In this document: positions 53,279-62,057 of the stretch, piece by piece
Layout of the letters: each line of letters opens with the position of its first letter
How positions within the stretch are numbered: position 1 is the first letter of the stretch
Origin: an uncultured Methanolobus sp.
GTDB taxonomy: Archaea; Halobacteriota; Methanosarcinia; Methanosarcinales; Methanosarcinaceae
NCBI RefSeq assembly: GCF_963665675.1
Contig: NZ_OY762426.1
Location: 1,674,001 to 1,738,000 of the forward strand
Direction: 5' to 3'
Length of the DNA stretch: 64,000 nucleotides
Position numbers and translations under genes: made by a program
The notes under the pieces: model-generated
The model's input: the letters and a program-made list of their open reading frames with translations, nothing else
Database searches by the model: none
Told to the model about the DNA's origin: nothing

Positions 53279-53498
53279 TCACATTTTATCAGCTGGAATT
53301 TTCGCACCATTACGAATATAATACCTGGCCTCAAAAAAACCATCCATCAAATAACGCATTTCTTCCTCATTGAAACTACCATGTAAATTACCGATTGTAA
53401 CCTCAACAATACCACCATCCACGCACTTAATAGAATCAAAAAAAAACACAATTGGAAGTATTTGCAAAATATCTCAATGACGTTCTAAAATCATTCAT
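53279..53498 (-). CDS. Provirus protein in two frames joined at a T9 run
   Basis: ATG 53498 with SD GAAGGT starts a frame of 20 residues that ends just past a run of nine T's (A9 on plus, 53438-53446). The next frame continues from the same run to 53279 with natural-looking protein (VDGGIVEVTIGNLHGSFNEE). Removing one T joins them into 72 residues. It could be programmed slippage, a mutation or a sequencing error. No family known. Confidence 0.5.
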
Positions 53499-53509
53499 AG
53501 TACCTTCTT

Positions 53510-53722
53510 TCAAACTAACAGCTCCTGGACAAACATATCTAACATGGTTTCATTCTCAGGCCTGTTCTTACAATAAAAATGACGAAGGGTTATGCTGTCA
53601 CCGTCCCTTATGACTCTGAATAAAGAATCACAGTCGGTATTCTCACAATATACCAGATCATCACCAAGGAATACCCGGATAGGTTCACCGCATTTTGGAC
53701 AACGCTTAAGAATGGAGATCAT
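53510..53722 (-). CDS. Provirus zinc-ribbon protein
   Basis: A 70-residue protein with CPKCGEP near the N-terminus and CENTDC about 18 residues later, a zinc ribbon. The rest is a short beta-rich region and an acidic C-terminal helix. Its start makes an ATGA overlap with the coiled-coil gene upstream. Probably binds nucleic acid. Confidence 0.72.
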   Translation of the reverse strand: MISILKRCPKCGEPIRVFLGDDLVYCENTDCDSLFRVIRDGDSITLRHFYCKNRPENETMLDMFVQELLV

Positions 53723-53901
53723 TCTATCACTCCAAGGTCTTTCAATTCTGATGTTATGTAATCTATCTCACTTTGCCAAACACGATATTCAACGATATCA
53801 TCGGACTCATCCCGGTAATTAACGAATCTATCACGCTGGGATACAAGACCATCAATATGTTTCTGTTGAAGATCTACAAATTTTTGATTTACTTGTTTCA
53901 T
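53719..53901 (-). CDS. Provirus coiled-coil peptide
   Basis: A 60-residue, wholly helical peptide (FVDLQQKHIDGLVSQRDRFV) with dense charged residues. It starts 13 bases after the rep stop with SD AGAGGTT and overlaps the zinc-ribbon gene. A partner or regulator of Rep is possible from position alone. Confidence 0.65.
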   Translation of the reverse strand: MKQVNQKFVDLQQKHIDGLVSQRDRFVNYRDESDDIVEYRVWQSEIDYITSELKDLGVIE

Positions 53902-53914
53902 ATGCCAAACCTCT

Positions 53915-55258
53915 TTAATCTTCTATTTTTACAAAAGCAAAGCTATCAGGGGGAGAAGATAGGACAACATCATTCCCCTGTGAATCGAAAAACAAAGTTC
54001 TTGAAGTGAATAAACGCTTCATTTTACCAGGTAACCTGGAATCTTTCAAGCGTTCGAAAAGGTCTATCAGGTACTCACAATAAGAACGATTATCTAAATT
54101 TTTGATTGATGCTAACCAGGCATCTTGTGCCTCTCTGGAAACTGGATCATAAGCCAAGTACTCATGTACTGGAATGTACCCACGTTCGCGCATTGTGGGG
54201 CTATTTTCATTTTCTGAAAGGAATGTGAGTTCTCCGGATTCATCAAGTGTATAAGGCTTATCTCGGCCACGGTTTAGAACTTCTAATATTTCAGCCTGGA
54301 CCTGCATTATTTCATTTGCTGTAAAGTGTTCTGTGAAGTCCCAGTTAAAGAGATCTCCAAAAAACCCGGCTGGATCAGAACGATAGTCACCAGCATTTAT
54401 TAAGATTTCAGAGTGAGTAAAAAGGTAACGGAGATGTAATACAATATCTTCCACATGGTCTAAGGTTATGATTTTTGTACCGTCTTCACATTCGGTAATG
54501 AGCTTTGTTATTACAATCTCAGCATTACCGGTTATTTTCTGATCGCCAGGGAAAAGCAAGTAATGAACGTGAGGGGATAATTTAACACAATCCCGCCAGG
54601 TAAAGTATTTTTCTTTTTGTAGATATTGGTTAATTTCAGGTATGTTTGAAGGTTCAAGGATGTATGACCACATGCCACCGGAACCAACGCCAGGACGTAA
54701 AACACGTATGGCGGTTTTTACTTCATTAATTATTCTGAATGGATGATTTAAGGAGAATCCAGCAAAGACACCCTGTTTTTTGATACGGTTTTTGGCAGTT
54801 CTGCGGGTTTTGCGCAGGGAATCAAGTGTTAATATTTTATCATCAGGAATTGAAGAAACAGCACGGAAGGGACGAGAACCACAGAAACGAGAGTACAGTT
54901 CAAGGACTAGTGATTTATAGAATACTTGTTGATCTACCCACTTTTTGCTACAGGAAGGACACCGGGATAATTTACATGTATGATGAATTTCAGCAGCACT
55001 GTTACCGGATTCATGAATGTAACCTAAAAAGGAAGCTCCGCAGTAATCAGGCTTTTGGCCTTGGCCAGGAACGGTAAAATTGCCTTTATTCAGGACTGAT
55101 GTGTGTTTATTAAACTGGTCTCTTGATTCGAAATCGTAATCTAGGCCAGAGTCTTTATACTTGGCTAATTGTCTTTGATGCTTTTGTTTTTCAGCCTCAC
55201 GGCCTCTTATGACCATTTCCCAGAGTTCCTGGGATTGGTTCTCAAGGACGCTTGACAT
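53915..55258 (-). CDS. rep: HUH-type rolling-circle replication initiator
   Basis: A 447-residue Rep. A Cys/His region (HHTCKLSRCPSCSKKW, about residues 100-116) precedes the HUH motif LSPHVHYLLFPG (about residue 230), whose His-Val-His binds the metal. LHLRYLFTHSEI (about residue 294) supplies a likely nucleophilic Tyr. Such proteins nick one strand at the origin and are covalently joined to DNA. I take ATG 55258, one base after the stop of the preceding small gene; the open frame goes on to a TTG at 55312. It resembles archaeal plasmid Reps more than phage pII in pattern. Confidence 0.82.
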   Translation of the reverse strand: MSSVLENQSQELWEMVIRGREAEKQKHQRQLAKYKDSGLDYDFESRDQFNKHTSVLNKGNFTVPGQGQKPDYCGASFLGYIHESGNSAAEIHHTCKLSRCPSCSKKWVDQQVFYKSLVLELYSRFCGSRPFRAVSSIPDDKILTLDSLRKTRRTAKNRIKKQGVFAGFSLNHPFRIINEVKTAIRVLRPGVGSGGMWSYILEPSNIPEINQYLQKEKYFTWRDCVKLSPHVHYLLFPGDQKITGNAEIVITKLITECEDGTKIITLDHVEDIVLHLRYLFTHSEILINAGDYRSDPAGFFGDLFNWDFTEHFTANEIMQVQAEILEVLNRGRDKPYTLDESGELTFLSENENSPTMRERGYIPVHEYLAYDPVSREAQDAWLASIKNLDNRSYCEYLIDLFERLKDSRLPGKMKRLFTSRTLFFDSQGNDVVLSSPPDSFAFVKIED

Positions 55259-55259
55259 T

Positions 55260-55439
55260 TTACAGCTTAAAAGGCGAGATAGTCGCAGATGATTTGTCAG
55301 GGGTAAATCCAAATTGTACCATCGGTGTTATCAGATTACCCTGCATGTCTACGATTCCAAGACTCACAGCGACCTCAGAAGGTAGAGCAATACTTAATCC
55401 ACGGCTATCTTGCCTAACTGAATAAGCAGTACGGGCCAT
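55260..55439 (-). CDS. Small AbrB-like protein upstream of rep
   Basis: A 59-residue protein whose first half (VRQDSRGLSIALPSEVAVSL) follows the pattern of AbrB/SpoVT swapped-hairpin DNA-binding domains. Its stop is one base before the rep ATG, so the two are coupled. Could be a repressor or copy-number control protein; inferred from pattern and position. Confidence 0.6.
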   Translation of the reverse strand: MARTAYSVRQDSRGLSIALPSEVAVSLGIVDMQGNLITPMVQFGFTPDKSSATISPFKL

Positions 55440-55586
55440 TTAGAAAGGCACCCCCGCAAGTTGCAGTATGGTTATAGCTACACGTTTATTCCAATCTGAA
55501 CCGAATTTTGCATCATGCTCTAAAAGGTCAGGATTGTCAATGTAGATCAGGTTTGCAATCTCGCGGGAACGTTGACTTACACCCAC
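55440..55586 (-). CDS. Small provirus protein, first gene of rep operon
   Basis: A 48-residue frame starting GTG 55586 after the SD GGGGGTG, ending directly at the ATG of the AbrB-like gene (TAAATG). It has an amphipathic, helix-turn-like start (SQRSREIANLIYIDNPD). No family recognised. Natural-looking protein and tight coupling support it. Confidence 0.5.
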   Translation of the reverse strand: MGVSQRSREIANLIYIDNPDLLEHDAKFGSDWNKRVAITILQLAGVPF

Positions 55587-55731
55587 AAGCACACCCCCAC
55601 GGCTGATACACTCTGATTACGTCGTAACCGGTGGCCGTGAGGAGAGCTTACGCTATTGGGTTTGTCAACTATGCTAAAAACAGTTACACTTACAGTATTT
55701 CTTTGCATGTTCTTTTCAACTCCAAGTATTG

Positions 55732-55822
55732 TTACCCGGTAACCAGCCGGATAAGTTCGATAACCAATCGAACAAGGGAATATTCACGTAGTAGTTATAT
55801 ATAAGTTTCTATTTAACTACTA
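55732..55822. promoter_or_regulatory. Inverted-repeat cluster with TATA box near the right end of the provirus
   Basis: Three inverted repeats: TTACC-C-GGTAA (55732-55742), GTTCGAT-AACCA-ATCGAAC (55755-55773), and TAGTAGTTA/TAACTACTA (55789-55797 and 55814-55822). The last pair brackets a 16-base AT spacer with TATATAA. Likely an early-promoter operator or Rep origin. Apart from these, the gap 55587-55979 holds no gene. Confidence 0.5.
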
Positions 55823-55894
55823 ACTGGGCTGTGGCAACAAGACTAACCATCTTGAGCCGTTTCTTTGCAGGCGGTCAACTCCACCACAGCCCAC

Positions 55895-55957
55895 ATAGGC
55901 CTATAGTGCCGATAGGTAAAATAGGCAAAGTTAGCGAAGTGAAAGTGTTCACATAGG
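55895..55957. other. ATAGG repeats next to attR
   Basis: A palindrome ATAGGCCTAT at 55895-55904 is followed by ATAGG at 55912, 55921 and 55953, within 85 bases of the right att core. Such short repeats may be arm-type integrase or excision-factor sites. Confidence 0.35.
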
Positions 55958-55979
55958 GCTAAACTAAACGTGGAAAACC

Positions 55980-55994
55980 CGCTCCGGGCACTCT
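55980..55994 (+). repeat. attR, right attachment repeat
   Basis: CGCTCCGGGCACTCT, matching the tRNA-Met 3' end at 45459-45473 with one mismatch at position 12. The host gene polB starts 61 bases further on, which suggests that before integration tRNA-Met and polB were neighbours. Confidence 0.85.
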
Positions 55995-56055
55995 TTCTTA
56001 TTTTTATTTTACTGCAACGCAAAGCATATATGTTGCAAGCCTGTAAGGTAAAGTC

Positions 56056-58779
56056 ATGAACTTTCAGATACTGGATGCTGATTACATTGGACACGAAAGC
56101 GGTCCTGTGATCCGTCTTTTTGGCAGAGCTGAAGACGGCCAGAGCGTCTGCTGTTTTGTACCGGGATTCGAACCTTACTTTTATATGAATGCAGAAGGTG
56201 AGCTTGACAAGCTTTCCAGCATGTTGAGAGAAAGGTTTGATGTAATCAAAAAGGTTGAGATTGTTCCAAAATTCGAACCTGTAGGTTATCAGGTTTCAAA
56301 GAAACCAATGCTATGTATTACTACAATGGAACCTCGCAATGTTCCTGAGATACGTGATGAGGTACTAACACTTCCCGGTGCAAAGGAGGTATATGAAACA
56401 GATATACTTTTCAGGAACCGTTTTATGATCGACAATGACCTTCATGGTATGGGCTGGGTTACAGCAGAGGAGATTTCTGAAACTCCTTTCTCTTATGATC
56501 ATATTTATTGTGACTCCGTTTTTACAGCTTCTTCTCTCAAAGAAACTGAAAAGCTCTCCATAGCTCCACTTAAGCATGTTTCGTTTGACATCGAATGCCT
56601 TCCTATTGATGGATCGATGCCTGTTCCTGAGACTTCTCCTGTCATCATGATCAGTATGTCCTTCAGTCCTGCATTCAAAGGACATGATACTCTTGTGCTG
56701 GTGTCCAAAAAAGTGGAAGGTGCAGATGAAGATGTCATGAGTTTTGATTCTGAGACTCAGATGCTCAATCGTTTCTTTGAGCTGTTTCAGGAATATGATG
56801 CGGATATCGTATCCGGTTACAACATAAATGATTTTGACATTCCTTATATCGCAGACAGGGTAGCTATTCTTTCCAATTCCGGAGAAACCATAAAACCAAC
56901 AGTAGGACGCGATGGCAGAGTACTGAGTTACCGTAAGATCGGTAACAGGACAATGGTATCAATTCCTGGGAGAGTTATAGTTGATGCATTACCACTTATC
57001 AGAAGTCAATATAGCCTTAAACGTTACACTCTGAGAAATGTAGCAAAAGAGCTTCTGGATATGGAAAAACTGGATGTTGCTCCTTCTGAGATGGAAGAAT
57101 ACTGGCGGGATGATAGTGAAAAACTCCTCAAGTTCATCGATTATGCTCGCAGGGACTCAGAGCTTGCAATAGAACTTATACTAAAGCTTCGTCTTTTTGA
57201 CAAACATATTGCGGTAGCACAGGTTAGCGGTTCTCTTCTTCAGGAAGTGGTTGACGGTGGTCAGACTTCAATGGTTGACAATCTCCTTTTGAGAGAATAT
57301 GGTAGGCAGGGCAGGGTGATTCCTCCAAAACCGGCTGATGAGCTCGTTGCCATGAGAAATCGTAGCAGCGAAGGCCTGAAAGGCGGCGAGGTACTGGAAC
57401 CCAAAAAGGGCCTGCTTGAGAATGTCGTGATCCTCGACTACAAGTCCCTCTATCCTACCATTATGATGGCTCACAACCTCTGTTATACTACTGTTGTTGA
57501 GCAGGATCGTCCCGATGAGGGAAAGACAATTGTTCCACCTTCTGGTGGTGAGTTTGTTTCTGCAGATGTTTCAAAAGGCATAATGCCTTCGATTCTTGAA
57601 AGTTTGCTGCAGAGAAGGATAGAGACCAAGAAAAGAATGAAAAATGCAACGGATGATGCAGAATATCGCGTCCTTGATGCCACACAGCTTGGACTGAAAA
57701 TTCTACTTAACAGTTTTTACGGCTATTCCGGGTACACCCGTGCAAAACTTTATAGTCTGACCCTTGCAAATGCTGTAACCAGTTTTGGCAGGGAAAATAT
57801 TCTCAACACACGTGCCCTTATTAACGGTGGCATAAGCAAAGTTATCCTGAAAGACGGGTCCGCTTATTTTACTGAGGAACTGCCATCTATTGAGCCTGAT
57901 GATCATGTAGTATCTCTGTCGGTGGTTTATGGCGATACTGATAGTGTTTTTGTTCAATGTACTTCTAAACAGGATTTTTCCCTTGACGATGGAGGATTGC
58001 TAGGCAGTAAGATTGCTGCAACTGTTTCAGCTTCGCTTCCTGACCCAATGGAACTGGAGTTTGAATCCATTGCAAAACGTGCTCTTTTCATTGCAAAAAA
58101 ACGTTATGCATTATGGGTATTTGAACGCTCAGGGGATGAATGGAAGGGCGGTATAAAAGTAAAGGGTATGGAAACGGTTCGCAGGGATTGGTGTGAGCTA
58201 ACTTCCAAGACTCTTAATCGTATCCTTGAAATGGTTCTTATAGAAGGCAATGTTGAAGCTGCTGTACAACATGTCAGGGGTGTAGTTGATGGTGTAAGAA
58301 ATATCGATGTTCGGAAAGACTCTGATATCATAGAAGACCTGACCATGACTCGCATGTTTTCCAAGAAAGCTTCCAGTTATAAAAATAAACAGCCACATCT
58401 GACTGTGGCTGAAAAAATAGAGAAAAGGACAGGAACTCCTCCTCCGGTGGGTGAACGTATTCCTTTTGTGATAATAGCAGGCAAGGACCTTTTTGTGAAT
58501 CGTGCTGAAGACCCTGAATACGTCAGGGAAAACAATATTCTGATTGATGTGGACTATTACATCAAAAAGCAGTTGTTGCCTCCCGTTGAGCGAATTCTGG
58601 GCGTTTTTGGAGTGGATATGGCAAACCTTGACTATGACTCAAAACAAAAAGGATTATTTGATTTCTCAGACAAGCCGCAAGAATCTCCTGTTAAAAAGTT
58701 CGAGCAAAAGCAAACGGAAGTACAAACTCAGCAAACACCTGTGGATAAAAAATCACAGAGCTCACTGTTTGATTTTTAA
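56056..58779 (+). CDS. polB: Family B DNA polymerase
   Basis: A 907-residue replicative polymerase. Exonuclease motifs FDIECLP, YNINDFDIPYI and YARRDSE, polymerase motifs DYKSLYPTIM, LLNSFYGYSGY and YGDTDSVF are intact. The C-terminus has a PIP box QSSLFDF for the PCNA clamp and a second related KGLFDF about 35 residues earlier. It lies immediately outside the provirus and is a host gene. Confidence 0.97.
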   Translation: MNFQILDADYIGHESGPVIRLFGRAEDGQSVCCFVPGFEPYFYMNAEGELDKLSSMLRERFDVIKKVEIVPKFEPVGYQVSKKPMLCITTMEPRNVPEIRDEVLTLPGAKEVYETDILFRNRFMIDNDLHGMGWVTAEEISETPFSYDHIYCDSVFTASSLKETEKLSIAPLKHVSFDIECLPIDGSMPVPETSPVIMISMSFSPAFKGHDTLVLVSKKVEGADEDVMSFDSETQMLNRFFELFQEYDADIVSGYNINDFDIPYIADRVAILSNSGETIKPTVGRDGRVLSYRKIGNRTMVSIPGRVIVDALPLIRSQYSLKRYTLRNVAKELLDMEKLDVAPSEMEEYWRDDSEKLLKFIDYARRDSELAIELILKLRLFDKHIAVAQVSGSLLQEVVDGGQTSMVDNLLLREYGRQGRVIPPKPADELVAMRNRSSEGLKGGEVLEPKKGLLENVVILDYKSLYPTIMMAHNLCYTTVVEQDRPDEGKTIVPPSGGEFVSADVSKGIMPSILESLLQRRIETKKRMKNATDDAEYRVLDATQLGLKILLNSFYGYSGYTRAKLYSLTLANAVTSFGRENILNTRALINGGISKVILKDGSAYFTEELPSIEPDDHVVSLSVVYGDTDSVFVQCTSKQDFSLDDGGLLGSKIAATVSASLPDPMELEFESIAKRALFIAKKRYALWVFERSGDEWKGGIKVKGMETVRRDWCELTSKTLNRILEMVLIEGNVEAAVQHVRGVVDGVRNIDVRKDSDIIEDLTMTRMFSKKASSYKNKQPHLTVAEKIEKRTGTPPPVGERIPFVIIAGKDLFVNRAEDPEYVRENNILIDVDYYIKKQLLPPVERILGVFGVDMANLDYDSKQKGLFDFSDKPQESPVKKFEQKQTEVQTQQTPVDKKSQSSLFDF

Positions 58780-58797
58780 TTAATTCCAGTATTGGTA

Positions 58798-59448
58798 TCA
58801 ATTAAGATCCTTTCTTTGTGCATCGGCAATGTAGACTATACTTTCACATATATTACATGCATGATCGCCTATTCTTTCAATATAGCGAAGCACAAATAAC
58901 AGGTGTGATGCATTGGTGATTATACTGTCATCCTCTATCATCATATCAATAAGCTCTTTTTCAATAGCATGGAACAAGCTATCTATCTCATCATCTTTTT
59001 TGGCAGTTGCTTCAGCAAGTTCTACATCGCTGTTTTCAAAGGCCACCATTGCCTGTTCAAGCATAATGCTAGCAATTTCTGCCATTTTAGGAATATCGAC
59101 AAGAGGTTTTACATGATCCCCTTCCATCCTTTCCGTGATCTCTGCAATGTTTGCCGCAAGGTCGCTCATTCTCTCGATATCTATTGCTATTTTGAGGCAG
59201 GATGTAACAAATCGCATGTCTCCTGCAGTCGGGCTCTGAAGTGCTATTATCTGGGATATTGATTTTTCAATTTTCATTTCATAATCATCGATTGGCTGGT
59301 CTCCATCAATGACTGTTTTTGCAAGTTCTTTGTCAAGCTCTTTCAGAGCTTTTATTGAATTATCAATGGCTTCAGTAGCCAATTTTCCCATATCTTTTAC
59401 ATCTCTTTTCAAAATGTCAAGACTTTCATGGTATTTTGTACGCGTCAT
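58798..59448 (-). CDS. phoU: PhoU-family phosphate regulator (first paralogue)
   Basis: A 216-residue, all-helical protein of two PhoU repeats, each with an E/DxxxD-type metal cluster (DYEMKIEKSISQ and the DIERMSDLAANIAE, IERIGDHACNI segments). PhoU proteins modulate Pst transport and phosphate signalling. It is separated from the operon by a terminator, so it has its own promoter. TATATATAAT at about 59561-59570 is a candidate. Confidence 0.93.
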   Translation of the reverse strand: MTRTKYHESLDILKRDVKDMGKLATEAIDNSIKALKELDKELAKTVIDGDQPIDDYEMKIEKSISQIIALQSPTAGDMRFVTSCLKIAIDIERMSDLAANIAEITERMEGDHVKPLVDIPKMAEIASIMLEQAMVAFENSDVELAEATAKKDDEIDSLFHAIEKELIDMMIEDDSIITNASHLLFVLRYIERIGDHACNICESIVYIADAQRKDLN

Positions 59449-59663
59449 TTATCCACCCTGGTTGTAATATTTGATTATTTCTTATTGTAATTCTATACAA
59501 TAGTTATGTATTTTGATATCTTTTAAATCTCAGGAAGCCTGCCTATAAAGATTCTTTCTATTATATATAATTCGTTGTTCATTAGGTGTTTTCACCTTAT
59601 TGATCCCTTTTCGAGACATCGCTCTTTCAGATAATTATGGTGTCTCTTTTACAAAAAAGTGAA

Positions 59664-59698
59664 GATTCAGGCTTTTTAGCGAATCGAAGTCCTGAATC
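59664..59698 (-). terminator. Terminator of the pst-phoU operon
   Basis: An 8-bp inverted repeat GATTCAGG/CCTGAATC with a 19-base loop, followed on the minus strand by a T-rich stretch including a six-T run. It lies just past the second phoU. Confidence 0.55.
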
Positions 59699-59722
59699 CG
59701 GATTAAAGTTGAATTTAACCTG

Positions 59723-60373
59723 TTAATTGAGGTTAACTCTCTGGCCTGTTGTCATATATACAATGCTCTCACAAATATTGCATGCATGATCCCCAAATCT
59801 CTCAAAGTAGCGGAGTACTAACAAGAGATGTGATGCATTGGTAATGGTAGCTTTATCCTCTATCATCAATTCAATAAGTCTGTTTTGGGTTCCGTAAAAG
59901 ATTTTATCGACATCTTCATCTTTCAGGGCAGTAGATGCTGCCAGCTCATGATCAAGCGTTTCAAAGGCTTTAATCGTCTGTTGTAGCATCTCATCACATA
60001 TTTCAGCCATCTTCAGTATATTGTCCAGGGATTCTGTATGTTCATTCCCCATGCATTTGGCAACATTTGCAATATCTACTGCAAGGTCACTCATTCTTTC
60101 AAGATCAATTGCTATCTTGAAACAGGAAATTATCAGTCGCATATCTCCTGCGGTTGGATTCTGACGTGCTATCAGTTGGGTGGAACACTTTTCGACTTTC
60201 AGTTCAAAATCGTCAATTATCTCGTCACCCTGGTAGATTATGTCTGCCAGTTCTGCGTCATGTGTTTTGAGTACCTCGATTGATCCAAGTATTGCTTCAT
60301 TGGACAATTTTCCCATTTCAATAATGTACTCTTTAAGCGTCCCCATATTTTGTTGGAATTGATCACGTGCCAT
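59723..60373 (-). CDS. phoU: PhoU-family phosphate regulator (operon paralogue)
   Basis: A 216-residue PhoU, same length as its neighbour at 58798 and with the same repeat motifs (DLERMSDLAVDIAN, FERFGDHACNICES). It starts six bases after pstB and is the last gene of the pst operon. The two copies are clearly related but diverged over their whole length, so the duplication is old. Confidence 0.93.
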   Translation of the reverse strand: MARDQFQQNMGTLKEYIIEMGKLSNEAILGSIEVLKTHDAELADIIYQGDEIIDDFELKVEKCSTQLIARQNPTAGDMRLIISCFKIAIDLERMSDLAVDIANVAKCMGNEHTESLDNILKMAEICDEMLQQTIKAFETLDHELAASTALKDEDVDKIFYGTQNRLIELMIEDKATITNASHLLLVLRYFERFGDHACNICESIVYMTTGQRVNLN

Positions 60374-60379
60374 ATAACT

Positions 60380-61150
<771 letters not shown>

Positions 61151-61190
61151 ATGTTATCCTCTTGATTTTATGTCAAAATGGACTGATTAA

Positions 61191-62057
61191 TTATCTTTTG
61201 AGTTTTTTGCGATAGTGAGATCTGACGGTAACTGCTATCACATTTACAAATAATACTAATGCAAGCAGTATCAGTGCCGTACCATATTGGAGCGGCCTTG
61301 TCTGGGAAATGCTGGTTCCTGCTGTAGCGAGTACATAAAGATGATATGGGAGTGCCATGAATTGTGAAAATATGGTACTTGGAAGTCTTGGGTAATAATA
61401 TGCAGCACCGGTTAGTAGAATTGGCGCAGTTTCTCCTGCAACTCTTCCTACTCCGAGTATTGCACCAGTTACTATTCCCGGGATTGCAGCAGGGAGAACC
61501 ACTCTCCTTATTGTTTCCCATTTAGTAACTCCAAGAGCAAGTGAAGCTTCCCTGTACTCTTTTGGAACCGTCAGAAGGGCTTCCTGGCTGGCTCTTATAA
61601 TGACCGGCAATATCAATAATGCAAGTGTTAAGGATGCAGCAAGAATTGAATCTCCAAATCCGAAGTACTTGACAAACACCGCAAGTCCAAACAACCCGAA
61701 TACAACGGATGGAGTACCTGCGAGGTTACTTATTGCCATTTCAATTACCCATGTTGTTTTTCCCGGGCGGGAATATTCTGTCAGGTAGATGGCTGACAGG
61801 ATTCCAAGTGGGAGTGCGACAATCATTGAACCTAATATCAAATAGACCGTTCCTACTATTGCCGGAAATATTCCTCCCTCTGTCATGCCTTTTCTTGGAG
61901 CCTCAGTGATGAACTCAATACTCAGGGCACTGTATCCATTGGATATTATGTCATATAGAATTATTATAACAAAGGCAATAACCATGGCTGTTGCTATTTT
62001 TAATAGCGAGAATGCTATTTTTTCATTAGTTTTTGCATTGAATAACATGGTTATCAC
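61191..62057 (-). CDS. pstA: Phosphate ABC transporter permease PstA
   Basis: A 288-residue integral membrane permease with six helices and the EAA-type cytoplasmic loop EASLALGVTKWETIRRVVLPAAIPGI. The GTG start overlaps the pstC stop by three bases; an ATG lies nine bases in. Confidence 0.95.
   Translation of the reverse strand: MITMLFNAKTNEKIAFSLLKIATAMVIAFVIIILYDIISNGYSALSIEFITEAPRKGMTEGGIFPAIVGTVYLILGSMIVALPLGILSAIYLTEYSRPGKTTWVIEMAISNLAGTPSVVFGLFGLAVFVKYFGFGDSILAASLTLALLILPVIIRASQEALLTVPKEYREASLALGVTKWETIRRVVLPAAIPGIVTGAILGVGRVAGETAPILLTGAAYYYPRLPSTIFSQFMALPYHLYVLATAGTSISQTRPLQYGTALILLALVLFVNVIAVTVRSHYRKKLKR

Larger units (their letters stand above)
45459..55994. mobile_element. Inovirus-like (filamentous) archaeal provirus, about 10.5 kb
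   Basis: Bounded by direct repeats that copy the tRNA-Met 3' end (45459-45473 and 55980-55994). Contents: tyrosine integrase and membrane nuclease on the plus strand; on the minus strand an HUH Rep with small regulators, small membrane proteins, a pIII-like adsorption protein, pVI-like protein, several coat-like peptides and a Zot/pI ATPase. No portal, terminase, large capsid protein or protease is found. Gene order III-VI-...-I resembles that of filamentous phages, with the small coat genes displaced to lie between VI and I. Inovirus-like proviruses have been reported in a few methanogens, Methanolobus included, as far as I recall; this one should be compared with them. Confidence 0.88.

Noticed and set aside
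53468-53470. Independent TTG start for the frame ending at 53279
   Set aside because: There is no SD, and the better-signalled ATG at 53498 reaches the same run of T's in the other frame.
45459-55994. Tailed virus, pleolipovirus or conjugative plasmid as identity of the element
   Set aside because: No portal, terminase, HK97 capsid, spike/fusion protein, relaxase with coupling protein or type IV secretion genes are present; the Zot ATPase and tiny coat genes point to a filamentous virus.
55843-56094. 83-codon minus-strand frame crossing attR into polB
   Set aside because: It spans the provirus-host junction and the start of polB, so it cannot be an old gene; no start signals.
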